DNA from: Ampullaceana balthica
Lineage: Eukaryota; Mollusca; Gastropoda; Lymnaeidae
Assembly: GCA_944989445.1 (NCBI GenBank)
Contig: CALYLW010001193.1
Coordinates: forward strand, 111,571 to 175,570
DNA: 64,000 bases
Direction: 5' to 3'
Below the pieces are notes generated by a model. It did not search any database, was not told the origin of the DNA, and worked only from the letters and a program-made list of their open reading frames with translations. This document shows, one piece after another, positions 21,490-33,216 of the stretch. How positions within the stretch are numbered: the stretch's first letter is position 1; every line of letters starts with the position of its first letter. Made by a program: the position numbers and the translations under genes.

Positions 21490-23010
21490 TCTATGATTTC
21501 ACTTTTTCTATGTGGAATGATTTTCTATACACACTACACATATCATATACACAATACGACTATGCATCACGGGAAGTGTGTCATTTTTTACTTTTGTTTT
21601 TCCGCTCAACCGACCGCCTGCGAACCCAAGAGACGACGGTGAAGTTAATATAAGGGATTGAATTAGACAACCCCGTAAAAACAAAGTTTTGGAATATAAA
21701 TCCCTTATATATGAGACATAACTAAAAGTATTTATCAAGCTTAAACGTGACAAACATTTACAGACTGAGATTAACTTAAATACCCTTTGTTGTAAAACGG
21801 AAAAAGTTTTGGTCACGGATGGTTGAACTTAACTCAGCGTGACGTGTAAAATGTCAACAAAAGCTTGCCGCTAAGTATAGAGATAAACTAAAAATGCATT
21901 AATTTAATTATGGTACATTCGATCAATCTGAAAATTTAATAGCTTTATCCTCCCAACAAGCCAAACCTAATGTGAAAAATTCAGCTCTCTTACAAGTCAG
22001 AAAACATGTTTACGAGCGTTTTGAAAATATTGACGACAGAACCGTATGCGTTGATACCGGAATCCTTCACGAGTTAATAGGATAGGGGCCTCAAAAATAA
22101 ACATTGACTTATTTTTAAATCCCTTATATTAACTTCACCGCAGTCTCTGTCTCTCTGTCTGTCGTTCGCCGTCGGGCCGAAAAACAAAAGTAAAAAATGA
22201 CCCACTTCCCGTGATGCCATCGAGCTCAATTTTGGCACATAGACTTGTGTCACCTAAAAATGCATCGTATCAAAATTTCAGATCGATCGAACGTACCGTA
22301 ATTAAATTAATGCATTTTAGTTTATCTCTAGAAAAGTATATGTAGCAGTCGCTATTGTTTACATTTTACGGGTCACTTGACTTCACGCCAGCCAGCGGTG
22401 AACACATCTCGTGTTTTAACCAGGTAGAATTCACTCAGTTTCAGGCTGTAAATGTTTGTCGCGTTAGAACATAATCAATACTTTAAGTTCTGTCTCATAT
22501 ATAAGGGATTTATAGTCAAAAACTTTGTTTTTACGGTGTTGTTTATTAAATCCCTTATATTAACTTCAAAATCTTGTCGTTCGTCGTCAGGAAGGCGGAA
22601 AAACAAAAGTAAAAAATGACCCAGTTCTCGTAATGTTTATGAGCTGAAATTTTGCACATAGACTCGTGTCACCTAACAATGCATCGTATCGAAATTTCAG
22701 ATCGATCGAATGTACTGTAATTAAATTAATGCATTTTTAGTTTATCTCTATATAAATATAACATATGTAATTTAAATTCACAGTTTTGTTATTGTTTTTC
22801 TTTCATGTGCCAGTTGAGTTCACGCGTTGAAGCCACCCGTCGATGTCCACAACCCCTCTCCCCTTCCCCCGGTTTTAAATCCAGGGAATATCACTCGGTG
22901 TCAGTCTGTAAATGTTTGTCATGTTGGAACATAATCGATACTTTTAGTTATGTCTCATATATAAGTGATTTATAGTCAAAAACTTTGTTTTTACGGGGTT
23001 GTTTTATATA
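21490..23010. repeat. Cluster of the ~430-bp repeat family, both orientations
   Basis: Minus-orientation material occupies 21490-22080: a truncated head at 21540-21660 and a near-complete unit body at 21690-22010. Two plus copies follow at about 22115-22540 and 22545-23010. Junctions read ...ACTTTGTTTTTACGG, then ATTAAATCCCTTATATTAAC, showing head-to-tail joining. The shared core is TTTCAGATCGATCGAA. No protein is encoded. Confidence 0.8.
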
Positions 23011-23522
23011 TAAATAAATTGTCCGTCCGTACAGATGCAAATTTACAATCATTATAAGTGCACCATTAATGAGAGTTTCCGACATATTAAAATCAGTTTT
23101 CCGAATCAGGCACTGACCTTACTCCAAAATAGAGATAAGACGGGTAATGCGAGACTGATTTCAACTTAAACTACTGGGAAAATAATGTGTTATCGTACTT
23201 ACTTGGCTTATTCTCCTAAAGCATAATTTTAAAAAAAAATAATATCTTTTGTTTTGTGGCATATCATAAGCTAAAATAATTAATAAAATGGCTTCTCTAT
23301 TGGAATTAAAAACTGTACCAAAATAAATTCAAAAGTAGCCACTCATGAATCAATGCTCAATATTACCAAAGATTTTAGCAAATGGAAGGAATCAGAAACC
23401 AGGACTTAAAATATAGACAATTTTAAAAGAACAACACTACGTTATTGTAAAAGAAAACGAAACAAACTGACAAGAAGTTTTTGTTAGACATTTTGAAATG
23501 ATTAAATCCAGCAAAGTTAATT

Positions 23523-24582
23523 TTGGATTTTCGTTGTCACAGCGAGGACAATTCCAATGCAGATATAGGCAAAATTCTAGAATTGAAGTATCTGTTAGCA
23601 AAGTACGATCCAATGCTTCGAGAACATCGTTTTAAAATGGGGTTAAAAGCTTGTCACCTCAAAAATGAATGCGCTCATTGCAGTTTTTGGAGATACTGTT
23701 TGCCAAAACTCATCTTTCGCGTAAAAGATACGATATGTTTGTCACGGGTGCATCACGAGTGTTTTGCGTGATTGGATGACGGAGAGGTCACGTGAGTAAA
23801 AGCGCGGGAAGAAATAAGCCTTCCCATTGGCTAAGAAGGTTGGCAAGTCAGTGTTAGAATGGACTGGTGTCATGACAGGATGTATGCTAGTACGTTCCAC
23901 GATGTATAACATCAAATTATAATTCTTGTACATAGTATACATATTAAAGTTGTTGTATTGAAACAAGTTCTTCAGAGGATTATTGTGTAGAAGGTTTTGT
24001 ATTGAGAGAACGCCTACAAGAAGTTACATATTAATAAGTAAAAAAACCAGTTACAGTTACAATGTTACCCCATTGTATTTGTATTCGATAGCTCTCCATT
24101 TTTTTCACATAATGTTTAAGTAAGTCCAGTTGTGTGATATGTGAAGATTGAAAATCAGAAAGTAAATGTTGAAACTTTCAAAGATTTCATTGGCACCAAA
24201 AAAATTAAGCTGCTTACGACATTTCTGAAATGATTTTAAATACGTTTAATATTGATGGTCATAAAACAATGGACAGTAGAGATCCAACGTGTGTTACTAC
24301 TTCTTTATGACTGGAAAATATACAGGAGTTCAAGAAAAACCCAAAGACAAAAATCTCAATGTCAAATTTATACTTTGCTCAAACAGTTCATTGAACCTGG
24401 TTTGTTTACATGCTGCTACCATTGGAACGAACTCTCTAATAATTTTTGGTACACCAGAACGTTGTTATGCATTTTTTTTCCATGTCCACACACCATTCGA
24501 AAAAAATCTAATTTGTTCTACAAGAAAAGCATTAAACAGACTTCATGTCACTAAATGTGAATATATCATGAAGCCATTTTGA
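23523..24582 (+). pseudogene. hAT transposase remnant interrupted by a solo LTR
   Basis: The first part (23523-23739) reads FRCHSEDNSNADIGKILEL and KYDPMLREHRFK, and the second (24289-24582) reads GKYTGVQEKPKDKNLNVKF, CSNSSLNLVCLHAATIGTNS and IFGTPERCYAFFFHVHTPF. Both are characteristic of ZMYM1-like hAT transposases (DUF4371 region). A 322-bp LTR with its own duplication separates them, and further frameshifts occur. Termini were not identified. It is a different lineage from the hAT at 7093-10119, judged by the sequence of the shared segment. Confidence 0.8.
23740..24061 (+). mobile_element. Solo LTR (Gypsy-like), 322 bp
   Basis: It begins TGTCACGGG and ends ...GTTACA, that is TG...CA, and is flanked by ATGTT at 23735-23739 and 24062-24066, a 5-bp target-site duplication. 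Internal blocks GACGGAGAGGTCACGTGAGT and GAGAACGCCTACAA are shared with the LTR at 57416-57668. No internal retroelement sequence adjoins it, so it probably arose by LTR-LTR recombination. Confidence 0.82.
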
Positions 24583-25461
24583 GGTTATTTTCAAAGCTAT
24601 ATAAAAACTGACAGAGGCAGAGGAAAAGCTAAACAGATGATCAGACTCAATAACTTTGAAAGTCACAATGAAGTCTTTATCTTTCTAATTATGATTTTTT
24701 TTTGACATTTGGAAACACGTACTATCTGGAGACAAGCGCGTTATGAAGTCAATGACGCCCGAAATTTTTTTAAAACTTATAGTGCTAATAAAAAACTTTG
24801 CCCAGGATACTCACTGACAAATTTGGAATAACTTAAGAATTCTTTTACATTTGCTAAAATTTTATATGGAGATCTTGTCATTATAATCGAACTTTTCAGT
24901 CAAAGAACGACAAGGGACAAAGTGTAGGCGATCAAAGTGAAATTTTACGCATGTAATGTAAAAAATGCAGTTGAGGGAATAGTTGTATTATTCATAAGAT
25001 GTGGTTACTGTAGGTTTCAACTGTTACATAATTTATTTTGGAAAACCGATATGATTTTCATACATTAATAATAAATATTCCTTACAAGTGTCATAAGTAA
25101 TGCCAGCTATGAGAGAATCTTCTCTAAAATTAAGTTAATTAAAAATTTAAATACGATAAGCCAATTTCATTTTGACATTACTGATTGGTACATCTACGAT
25201 TGCGCCTCGGTAGTGATATATCGTGTGCACTATTGGGTGAATCTGAACTCTTTTATATATATATATATTATTAACATAAAAATATATCGTGTCCTTTATT
25301 TTTTAGTGAGATCTAACTGTACTGCTTTTTATAAAAATATATCGTGTCCTTATTTTTTTTCTCTAATAAAAATATTTGTTTTTCATAGCATCACCATAGC
25401 ATCACCATATTTTTAACCCGGCAGAAACCTCGTAATAAGCCAACCCACTGAGAGTTCCTAC
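24583..25461. other. Intron 1 sequence, no gene
   Basis: Contains further unrecognisable transposon-like DNA to about 24900, an (AT)n run near 25258 and a repeated ATAAAAATATATCGTGTCCT (about 25277 and 25333). Nothing coding was supported. Confidence 0.4.
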
Positions 25462-25522
25462 CTGCGACCAGGATGAGTAAAATGACGACAACCACCGCTC
25501 TACGGCTTACGACATCCCACAT
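25462..25522 (-). CDS. Exon 1: start codon and signal peptide
   Basis: The ATG at 25522-25520 opens MWDVVSRRAVVVVILLILVA, a classic signal peptide: two Arg before a run of ten or more hydrophobic residues, ending in a small-residue cleavage context. The donor is GCAG|GTAGGAAC (phase 1). It joins in frame to exon 2 and equally to exon 3. The 5' UTR and promoter must lie just to the right, between about 25523 and 26900; no TATA-like element stands out. Confidence 0.8.
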
Positions 25523-26420
25523 TTTCAAAGGGATTTGTTGAGTGCTTCCCCTTTGATCGTGATTTTAGTTCCTGTCATGACAACAAAGGGAAATAATCAT
25601 GATTTAAAAATATTTTTAATAACTGCATATCGATAAGACACCCCCCCCCCACCCCCGAAAAAACCAGTGCTGTTTGTATCAGTTACCAGAAATCTGTCCA
25701 ACATTGATGAACCAAACCTACATGCGACAAGTTGTATTCCGTCTTGCTCACCACCCTGCATCATCCTGCACCACTGCACATAGTGTTAATATTTGAATAA
25801 ACGTATGTCAAACAATTTTGTTAATACTAATGTTTTGTTGCAGTTACAGTTTGTTACGACTTCTTTCACTGCTAGGCGGGAGGGGTGGAGGTGATGGACG
25901 GCGGCAGTGTTCTGCTCTCACAGTCCTTTCTGAAAGTTCCTAGAGCGAATAGATACAAGTGAAAGACGCCTTGTGGAGTGCGCTCCTTTTAATCAATTTC
26001 ACCGAAATTATGGATTATAATCTACCTAAATCTTTGAGGGAATTTGATGTTAAAGACGAATAAGAATAATTTTAAGAGACAGCTAAAGACTCCAAAGAAA
26101 ACAAAAAGTTGTAAACGCAAATAACGAGTAAAAATTCCCACATCACAGAATGGTTTTTAAGTAATATTTTGTAACTTTAGAATTAGAACTTGTTTAATTA
26201 ACCATTTGAAACGCGGAGTTTAAAAAAAAAGTGTTTTAGAAACAAAATGAATAGAATTATAAATATATAACTTATAACACATCTCGAAAAATAATAATTT
26301 TTTTCCCTCGTTATACCATCTGCTTTTGGATCTTATTTAGAAATATCCCTCACCTTTTTACTCTAACTGCTACACGATGTATGTCATAAAACAATAATGG
26401 GGGTTATTAACTTATCAATC
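25523..26420. other. Probable 5' flank of the secreted-protein gene
   Basis: The region includes a C-run near 25642 and no supported exon. A gene boundary is expected here, because the exon at 26951-27088 belongs to a different upstream gene on the same strand. Confidence 0.35.
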
Positions 26421-26424
26421 ACCT

Positions 26425-26945
26425 GACTCCAAAACTGCAGTGCCCTAAAACTCACAGATGGCCCAATGCTCCTCCACAACTACAGAGCCCTAATAACTCA
26501 CAGGCCCAATGCTCCACCACAACTACAGAGCCCTAATAACTCGCGTTCAGTACATCGCACCATCAGCTATTCTCCAATTTTTCATGCCGCACAGACGAAC
26601 GCCACACCTTACTGTTGTATAGCGGCACAGACATCGTCATCGACATCCTTCTGACAGACAGACACACGCCACACCTAAATGTAGTATAGCCGTATAGACT
26701 AACGTCTCAATATACTGTAGTATAGCCACACAGACAGACGCACGCCTCACATTACTGTAGCATAGCCGCACAGACAGACACACACGCCTTATCTTACTGT
26801 AGTATAGCCGTATAGACTAACGCCTCAATATACTGTAGTATAGCCACACAGACAGACGCACGCCTCACATTACTGTAGCATAGCCGCACAGACAGACACA
26901 CACGCCTTATCTTACTGTAGTATAGCCGCACAGACAGACACATGC
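26425..26945. repeat. Short-range duplications
   Basis: A 50-bp segment with AACTACAGAGCCCTAATAAC is repeated at about 26475 and 26520. From 26655, a unit of roughly 120 bp containing TACTGTAGTATAGCC, ACAGACAGACGCACGCC and TAGACTAACG is repeated about twice. The array ends where the exon at 26951 begins. Confidence 0.75.
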
Positions 26946-26950
26946 ATTAC

Positions 26951-27088
26951 CTTGCTGTTCTATCGCCATAGACCAGGAAACCCTCCCTGGTTGGATGTCG
27001 AATGAAGACCCAGGTGCGGCGATCTTGTCTATATACACAGGTCCCCACAGGAACTTGGCAAGTTTCTTGGAGACGTCGTCGAAATACA
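26951..27088 (-). CDS. Possible aerolysin-like C-terminal exon
   Basis: A 138-nt segment lies between an acceptor (TACTCTTTTATTGAG) and donor G|GTAATG, phase 1 in and 1 out. It encodes YFDDVSKKLAKFLWGPVYID, then SSFDIQPGRVSWSMAIEQQ. The order G-P-x-Y-x-D-K, S-S, P-G-x-V-x-W and a Q-Q end follows the pattern of the C-terminal lobe of aerolysin-type pore-forming proteins, which in the family comes directly after the segment ending the exon at 62309-63246. It could be a later exon of that gene or of a paralogue. The phases of the two exons (2 and 1) do not join directly, so an intervening exon or a defect is required. The homology is by pattern and needs a search. Confidence 0.5.
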
Positions 27089-27287
27089 CTCAATAAAAGA
27101 GTATGGTGCGAGTTACGCGCCTTCCTTTTCTTAACTTATTAGTCAAGATTCATGTAGCAAACCTTCACCACAGCCACACACAACCACCTCAGTATAAATC
27201 TATATAGACGTATTCTATATGGTTGTTATTAATGGATGGAAATGGAGGATTATAATTAGATTTTTCTGTCCTTTCTTGATAACTTCT

Positions 27288-27353
27288 GCGGACCCGCGGC
27301 AGATGGCTCTCGGGCCGGCACTGGCCCGCGGACCACCACTTTGAGAAGCTCTG
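27288..27353 (-). mobile_element. hAT-type terminus fragment
   Basis: Read on the minus strand it begins CAGAGCTTCTCAAAGTGGTG and continues GTCCGCGGGCC, a typical hAT terminal repeat with the GC-rich subterminal block. The partner end was not found; the 18-bp minisatellite starts immediately after it. Confidence 0.6.
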
Positions 27354-30300
27354 TTCTAGGGGACCTCATTCTAATTGGCCTAATATTACTAGGGACCACG
27401 TGCTACTAGAGGACCTCGTGCTACTAGAGGACCTCGTGCTACTAGGGGACCTCGAGCTACTAGGGGACCTCGTGCTACTAGGGGACCTCGTGCTACTAGA
27501 GGACCTCGTGCTACTAGAGGACCTCGTGATACTAGGGGACCTCGTGCTACTAGGGGACCTCGTGCTAATAGGGGACCTCGTGCTACTAGGAGACCTCGTG
27601 CTACTAGAGGACCTCATGCTATTAGGGGACCTCATGCTACTGGAGGACATCATGCTACTTTTGGACCTCATGCTATTAGGGGACCTCGTGCTACTAGAGG
27701 ACCTCATGCTATTAGGGGACCTCGTGCTACTAGAGGACCTCATGCTATTAGGGGACCTCGTGCTACTAGAGGACCTCATGCTATTAGGGGACCTCGTGCT
27801 ACTAGAGGACCTCATGCTATTAGGGGACCTCGTGCTACTGGAGGACATCATGCTACTTTTGGACCTCATGCTATTAGGGGACCTCGTGCTACTGGAGGAC
27901 ATCATGCTACTTAAGGACCTCATGCTATTAGGGGACCTCGTGCTACTGGAGGACATCATGCTACTTTTGGACCTCATGCTATTAGGGGACCTCGTGCTAC
28001 TGGAGGACATCATGCTACTTGCGGACCTCATGCTATTAGGGCACCTCGTGCTACTGGAGGACATCATGCTACTTGAGGACCTCATGCTATTAGGGGAGCT
28101 CTTGCTACTGGAGGACATCATGCTACTAGAGGACCTCGTGCTACTAAGGGACATTATGCTACTAGGGAACCTCATATTACTAAGGAACCTTATGCTACTA
28201 GAGGACCTCATGCTACTAGGGACCTCGTGCTACTAGAGGACCTCGTGCTACTAGGGGACCTCATACTACTGGAGGACCTCATGCTATTAGGGGACCTCGT
28301 GCTACTGGAGGACATCATGCTACTTTTGGACCTCATGCTATTAGGGGACCTCGTGCTACTAGAGGACCTCATGCTATTAGGGGACCTCGTGCTACTAGAG
28401 GACCTCATGCTATTAGGGGACCTCGTGCTACTGGAGGACATCATGCTACTTTTGGACCTCATGCTATTAGGGGACCTCGTGCTACTGGAGGACATCATGC
28501 TACTTAAGGACCTCATGCTATTAGGGGACCTCGTGCTACTGGAGGACATCATGCTACTTTTGGACCTCATGCTATTAGGGGACCTCGTGCTACTGGAGGA
28601 CATCATGCTACTTGCGGACCTCATGCTATTAGGGCACCTCGTGCTACTGGAGGACATCATGCTACTTGAGGACCTCATGCTATTAGGGGACCTCTTGCTA
28701 CTGGAGGACATCATGCTACTGGAGGACATCATGCTACTAGAGGACCTCGTGCTACTAAGGGACATTATGCTACTAGGGAACCTCATGCTACTAAGGAACC
28801 TTATGCTACTAGAGGACCTCATGCTACTAGGGACCTCGTGCTACTAGAGGACCTCGTGCTACTAGGGGACCTCATACTACTGGAGGACCTCATGCTATTA
28901 GGGGACCTCGTGCTACTAGGGGACCTCATGCTACTAGGGACCTCGTGCTACTAGAGGACCTCGTGCTACTAGGGGACCTCATGCTACTGGAGGACCTCAT
29001 GCTATTAGGGGACCTCGTGCTACTAGGGGACCTCATGCTACTAGGGAACTCGTGTTACTAGAGGACCTCGTGCTACTAGGGGACCTCATGCTACTGGAGG
29101 ACCTCATGCTATTAGGGGACCTCGTGCTACTAGGGGACCTCATGCTACTAGGGACCTCGGGCTACTAGAGGACCTCGTGCTACTAGGGAACCTCATTCTA
29201 CTAGAGGACCTCGTGCTACTAGGGGACCTCGTGCTACTAGGGACCTCGTGCTATTAGGGGACCTCGTGCTACTAGGGACCTCGTGCTACTTGAGGACCTC
29301 ATGCTATTAGGGGACCTCGTGCTACTGGAGGACATCATGTTACTTGAGGATCTCATGCTATTAGGGGACCTCGTGCTACTGGAGGACATCATCCTACTTT
29401 AGGACCTTATGCTATTAGGGGACCACCTAGTGCTACTGGAGGACATCATGCTACTAAAGGACCTCATGCTATTAGGGGACCTCGTGCTACTGGAGGACAT
29501 CATGCTACTTTTGGACCTCATGCTATTAGGGGACCTTATGCTACTCGGGAACCTCATGCTACTAGGGACCTCGTGCTACTGGAGGACATCATATTACTTG
29601 AGAACCTCATGCTATTAGGGGACCTCGTGCTACTGGAGGACATCATGCTACTTGAGGACCTCATGCTATTAGGGGACCTCGTGCTAGTGGAGGACATCAT
29701 GCTACTAGAGGACCTCATGCTACTAGGGGAACTCGTGTTACTGGAGGACATCATGCTACTAGAGGACCTCATGCTACTAGGGGAACTCGTGCTACTAGAG
29801 GACCTCGTGATACTAGGGGACCTCGTGCTACTAGGGGACCTCGTGCTAATAGGGGACCTCGTGCTACTAGGGGACCTCGTGCTACTAGAGGACCTCATGC
29901 TATTAGGGGACCTCGTGCTACTGGAGGACATCATGCTACTTTTGGACCTCATGCTATTAGGGGACCTCGTGCTACTAGAGGACCTCATGCTATTAGGGGA
30001 CCTCGTGCTACTAGAGGACCTCATGCTATTAGGGGACCTCGTGCTACTAGAGGACCTCATGCTATTAGGGGACCTCGTGCTACTGGAGGACATCATGCTA
30101 CTTTTGGACCTCATGCTATTAGGGGACCTCGTGCTACTGGAGGACATCATGCTACTTAATGACCTCATGCTATTAGGGGACCTCGTGCTACTGGAGGACA
30201 TCATGCTACTTTTGGACCTCATGCTATTAGGGGACCTCGTGCTACTGGAGGACATCATGCTACTTGCGGACCTCAAGCTATTAGGGGACCTCGTGCTACT

Positions 30301-32590
30301 GGAGGACATCATGCTACTTGAGGACCTCATGCTATTAGGGGACCTCTTGCTACTGGAGGACATCATGCTACTAGAGGACCTCGTGCTACTAGAGGACCTC
30401 GTGCTACTAGGGGACCTCATGCTACTGGAGGACCTCATGCTATTAGGGGACCTCGTGCTACTAGGGGACCTCATGCTACTAGGGACCTCGTGCTACTAGA
30501 GGACCTCGTGCTACTAGGGGACCTCATGCTACTGGAGGACCTCATGCTATTAGGGGACCTCGTGCTACTAGGGGACCTCATGCTACTAGGGACCTCGTGC
30601 TACCAGAGGACCTCGTGCTACTAGGGGACCTCATGCTACTGGAGGACCTCATGCTATTAGGGGACCTCGTGCTACTAGGGGACCTCATGCTACTAGGGAC
30701 CTCGTGCTACTAGAGGACCTCGTGCTACTAGGGGACCTCGTGCTACTAGGGACCTCGTGCTACTTGAGGACCTCATGCTATTAGGGGACCTCGTGCTACT
30801 GGAGGAGATCATGTTACTTGAGGACCTCATGCTATTAGGGGACCTCGTGCTACTGGAGGACATCATGCTACTTTAGGACCTTATGCTATTAGGGGACCAC
30901 CTAATGCTACTGGAGGACATCATGCTACTAAAGGACCTCATGCTATTAGGGGACCTCGTGCTACTGGAGGACATCATGCTACTTTTGGACCTCATGCTAT
31001 TAGGGGACCTCGTGCTACTGGAGGACATCATGCTACTTGAGGACCTCATGCTATTAGGGGACCTCTTGCTACTGGAGGACATCATGCTACTAGAGGACCT
31101 CGTGCTACTAAGGGACCTTATGCTACTCGGGAACCTCATGCTACTAGGGACCTCGTGCTACTGGAGGACATCATGCTACTTGAGGACCTCATGCTATTAG
31201 GGGACCTCGTGCTACTGGAGGACATCATGCTACTTGAGGACCTCATGCTATTAGGGGACCTCGTGCTAGTGGAGGACATCATGCTACTAGAGGACCTCAT
31301 GCTACTAGGGGAACTCGTGCTACTGGAGGACATCATGCTACTAGAGGACCTCATGCTACTAGGGGAACTCGTGCTATTAGGGGACCTCGTGCTACTGGAG
31401 GACATCATGCTACTTGAGGACCTCATGCTATTAGGGGACCTCGTGCTACTGGAGGACATCATGCTACTTGAGGACCTCATGCTATTAGGGGACCTCGTGC
31501 TAGTGGAGGACATCATGCTACTAGAGGACCTCATGCTACTAGGGGAACTCGTGCTACTGGAGGACATCATGCTACTAGAGGACCTCATGCTACTAGGGGA
31601 ACTCGTGCTATTAGGGGACCTCGTGCTACTGGAGGACATCATGCTACTTGAGGACCTCATGCTATTAGGGGACCTCGTGCTACTGGAGGAGATCATGTTA
31701 CTTGAGGACCTCATGCTATTAGGGGACCTCGTGCTACTGGAGGACATCATGCTACTTTTGGACCTCATGCTATTAGGGGACCTCGTGCTACTGGAGGAAA
31801 TCATGCTACTTGAGGACCTCATGCTATTAGGGGACCTCTTGCTACTGGAGGACATCATGCTACTAGAGGACCTCGTGCTACTAAGGGACCTTATGCTACT
31901 CGGGAACCTCATGCTACTAGGGACCTCGTGCTACTGGAGGACATCATGCTACTTGAGGACCTCATGCTATTAGGGGACCTCGTGCTACTGGAGGACATCA
32001 TGCTACTTGAGGACCTCATGCTATTAGGGGACCTCGTGCTAGTGGAGGACATCATGCTACTAGAGGACCTCATGCTACTAGGGGAACTCGTGCTACTGGA
32101 GGACATCATGCTACTAGAGGACCTCATGCTACTAGGGGAACTCGTGCTATTAGGGGACCTCGTGCTACTGGAGGACATCATGCTACTTGAGGACCTCATG
32201 CTATTAGGGGACCTCGTGCTACTGGAGGACATCATGCTACTTGAGGACCTCATGCTATTAGGGGACCTCGTGCTAGTGGAGGACATCATGCTACTTGAGG
32301 ACCTCATGCTATTAGGGGACCTCGTGCTACTGGAGGACATCATGTTATCTGAGGACCTCATGCTATTAGAGGACCTCGTGCTACTGGAGGACATCATGCT
32401 ACTAGAGGACCTCATGCTACTAGGGGAACTCGTGCTATTAGGGGACCTCGTGCTACTGGAGGACATCATGCTACTTGAGGACCTCATGCTATCAGGGGAC
32501 CACCTAGTGCTACTGGAGGACATCATGCTACTAAAGGACCTCATTTTACTAGAGGAACTCTTGCTACTAGGGACCTCCTGTTAATAGGGA
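27354..32590. repeat. 18-bp minisatellite, about 290 units, open on both strands
   Basis: The unit is GTGCTACTAGAGGACCTC with frequent variants (CATGCTATTAGGGGACCTC, GTGCTACTGGAGGACATC). Because 18 is a multiple of three and the unit has few stops, open frames of 200-308 codons appear on both strands: plus-strand repeats of L-L-E-D-L-V/M and minus-strand repeats of S-S-S-x-R-S/P. These frames have no flanking domain, intron signals or conserved start context and are read here as by-products. Multi-unit blocks (for example 54 bp, and about 770 bp at 31136-31912 against 31909-32544) are duplicated, indicating higher-order amplification. Confidence 0.93.
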
Positions 32591-32689
32591 GCCTCACATT
32601 ATCCTGGGACTAATATTGTCATTGCGCTTCTATTGTAAAATGTTGAGTTTTTGTGACGGGATAGTTGTAATTTATTTCCATGCCTAAAA

Positions 32690-32790
32690 GACACAAACTC
32701 ACACATACATAAACTCACACACACACACTCCCACACACACAAACACTCCCACACACTCACACACACACACATTCCAACACACACAGACAT
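32690..32790. repeat. (CA)n-rich microsatellite
   Basis: Interrupted CACACA runs with ACTCCC inserts. The surrounding 32591-32990 shows no gene. Confidence 0.85.
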
Positions 32791-32989
32791 ACAAAACTTA
32801 AAATACACGGATTGAAAATTGATGAAGAACCCAAGTGTCATTTTATTTCTCTACCAGCAGGTAGGATTGACAAACGGTTCCGTAATCGGAAGTTGTTATT
32901 ATTGATTAATTTTTGTTTAGCAGTTTTTAAACAAAATGTATACGTTTTTGTTACTCGTGAACACCTTTCTCCTCCTTATACACCCTCGG

Positions 32990-33209
32990 CAGGCAGACTC
33001 GTGCCGATTATAAAAATGATGTATCAAAATTTCTGATCGATCGCATGTAATGTAATTAAATTAATGAAATTTTAGATTATCTCTATTTATCTCTATATAT
33101 CATGTTAATTTTTTAGATAGTTTCGTGGTACGCATTATATTGAACGACCTTTTTAATACTTTTCTGTTGCGCTGTGCGGTGCGTATTATATTGACGATAC
33201 TTTTTAAGT
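32990..33209 (+). repeat. Fragment of the ~430-bp repeat family
   Basis: Shares ATCAAAATTTCTGATCGATC, TTTAGATTATCTCTAT and GTGCGGTGCGTATTATATTG with the cluster at 18.9-23 kb. Truncated on the right by the SINE at 33217. Confidence 0.65.
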
Positions 33210-33216
33210 ATATATT

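Larger units (their letters stand above)
58..25522 (-). other. Gene model: 12-exon secreted or membrane protein, 3' end off the window
   Basis: Twelve exons on the minus strand form one open frame: 25522-25462, 15049-15017, 10949-10800, 6921-6786, 5324-5178, 4431-4385, 2757-2563, 1941-1853, 1617-1565, 1168-957, 591-490 and 72-58. Each has an AG acceptor and GT donor, and the intron phases 1,1,1,2,2,1,1,0,2,1,1 match at every junction without a stop. The exons sum to 1240 nt, about 413 residues, still open at the left edge. The predicted protein has an N-terminal signal peptide, a Thr-rich spacer, a Cys-rich GCC2/GCC3-like module, then modules with a beta-strand-like stretch followed by a paired-Cys stretch. 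N-glycosylation sequons (NTT, NDT, NSS, NCS) fit an extracellular protein. I do not recognise the family. Introns hold most of the repeats between 1 and 25 kb. Additional symmetrical exons could have been missed, because phase 1-1 exons can be skipped without breaking frame. Confidence 0.75.

Noticed and set aside
25597..25779. Minus-strand frame (CRMMQGGEQDGIQLVACRFG) as a last exon of the aerolysin-like gene
   Set aside because: No acceptor gives a phase compatible with the 26951-27088 exon without an early stop, and the rest is a poly-Gly artefact.
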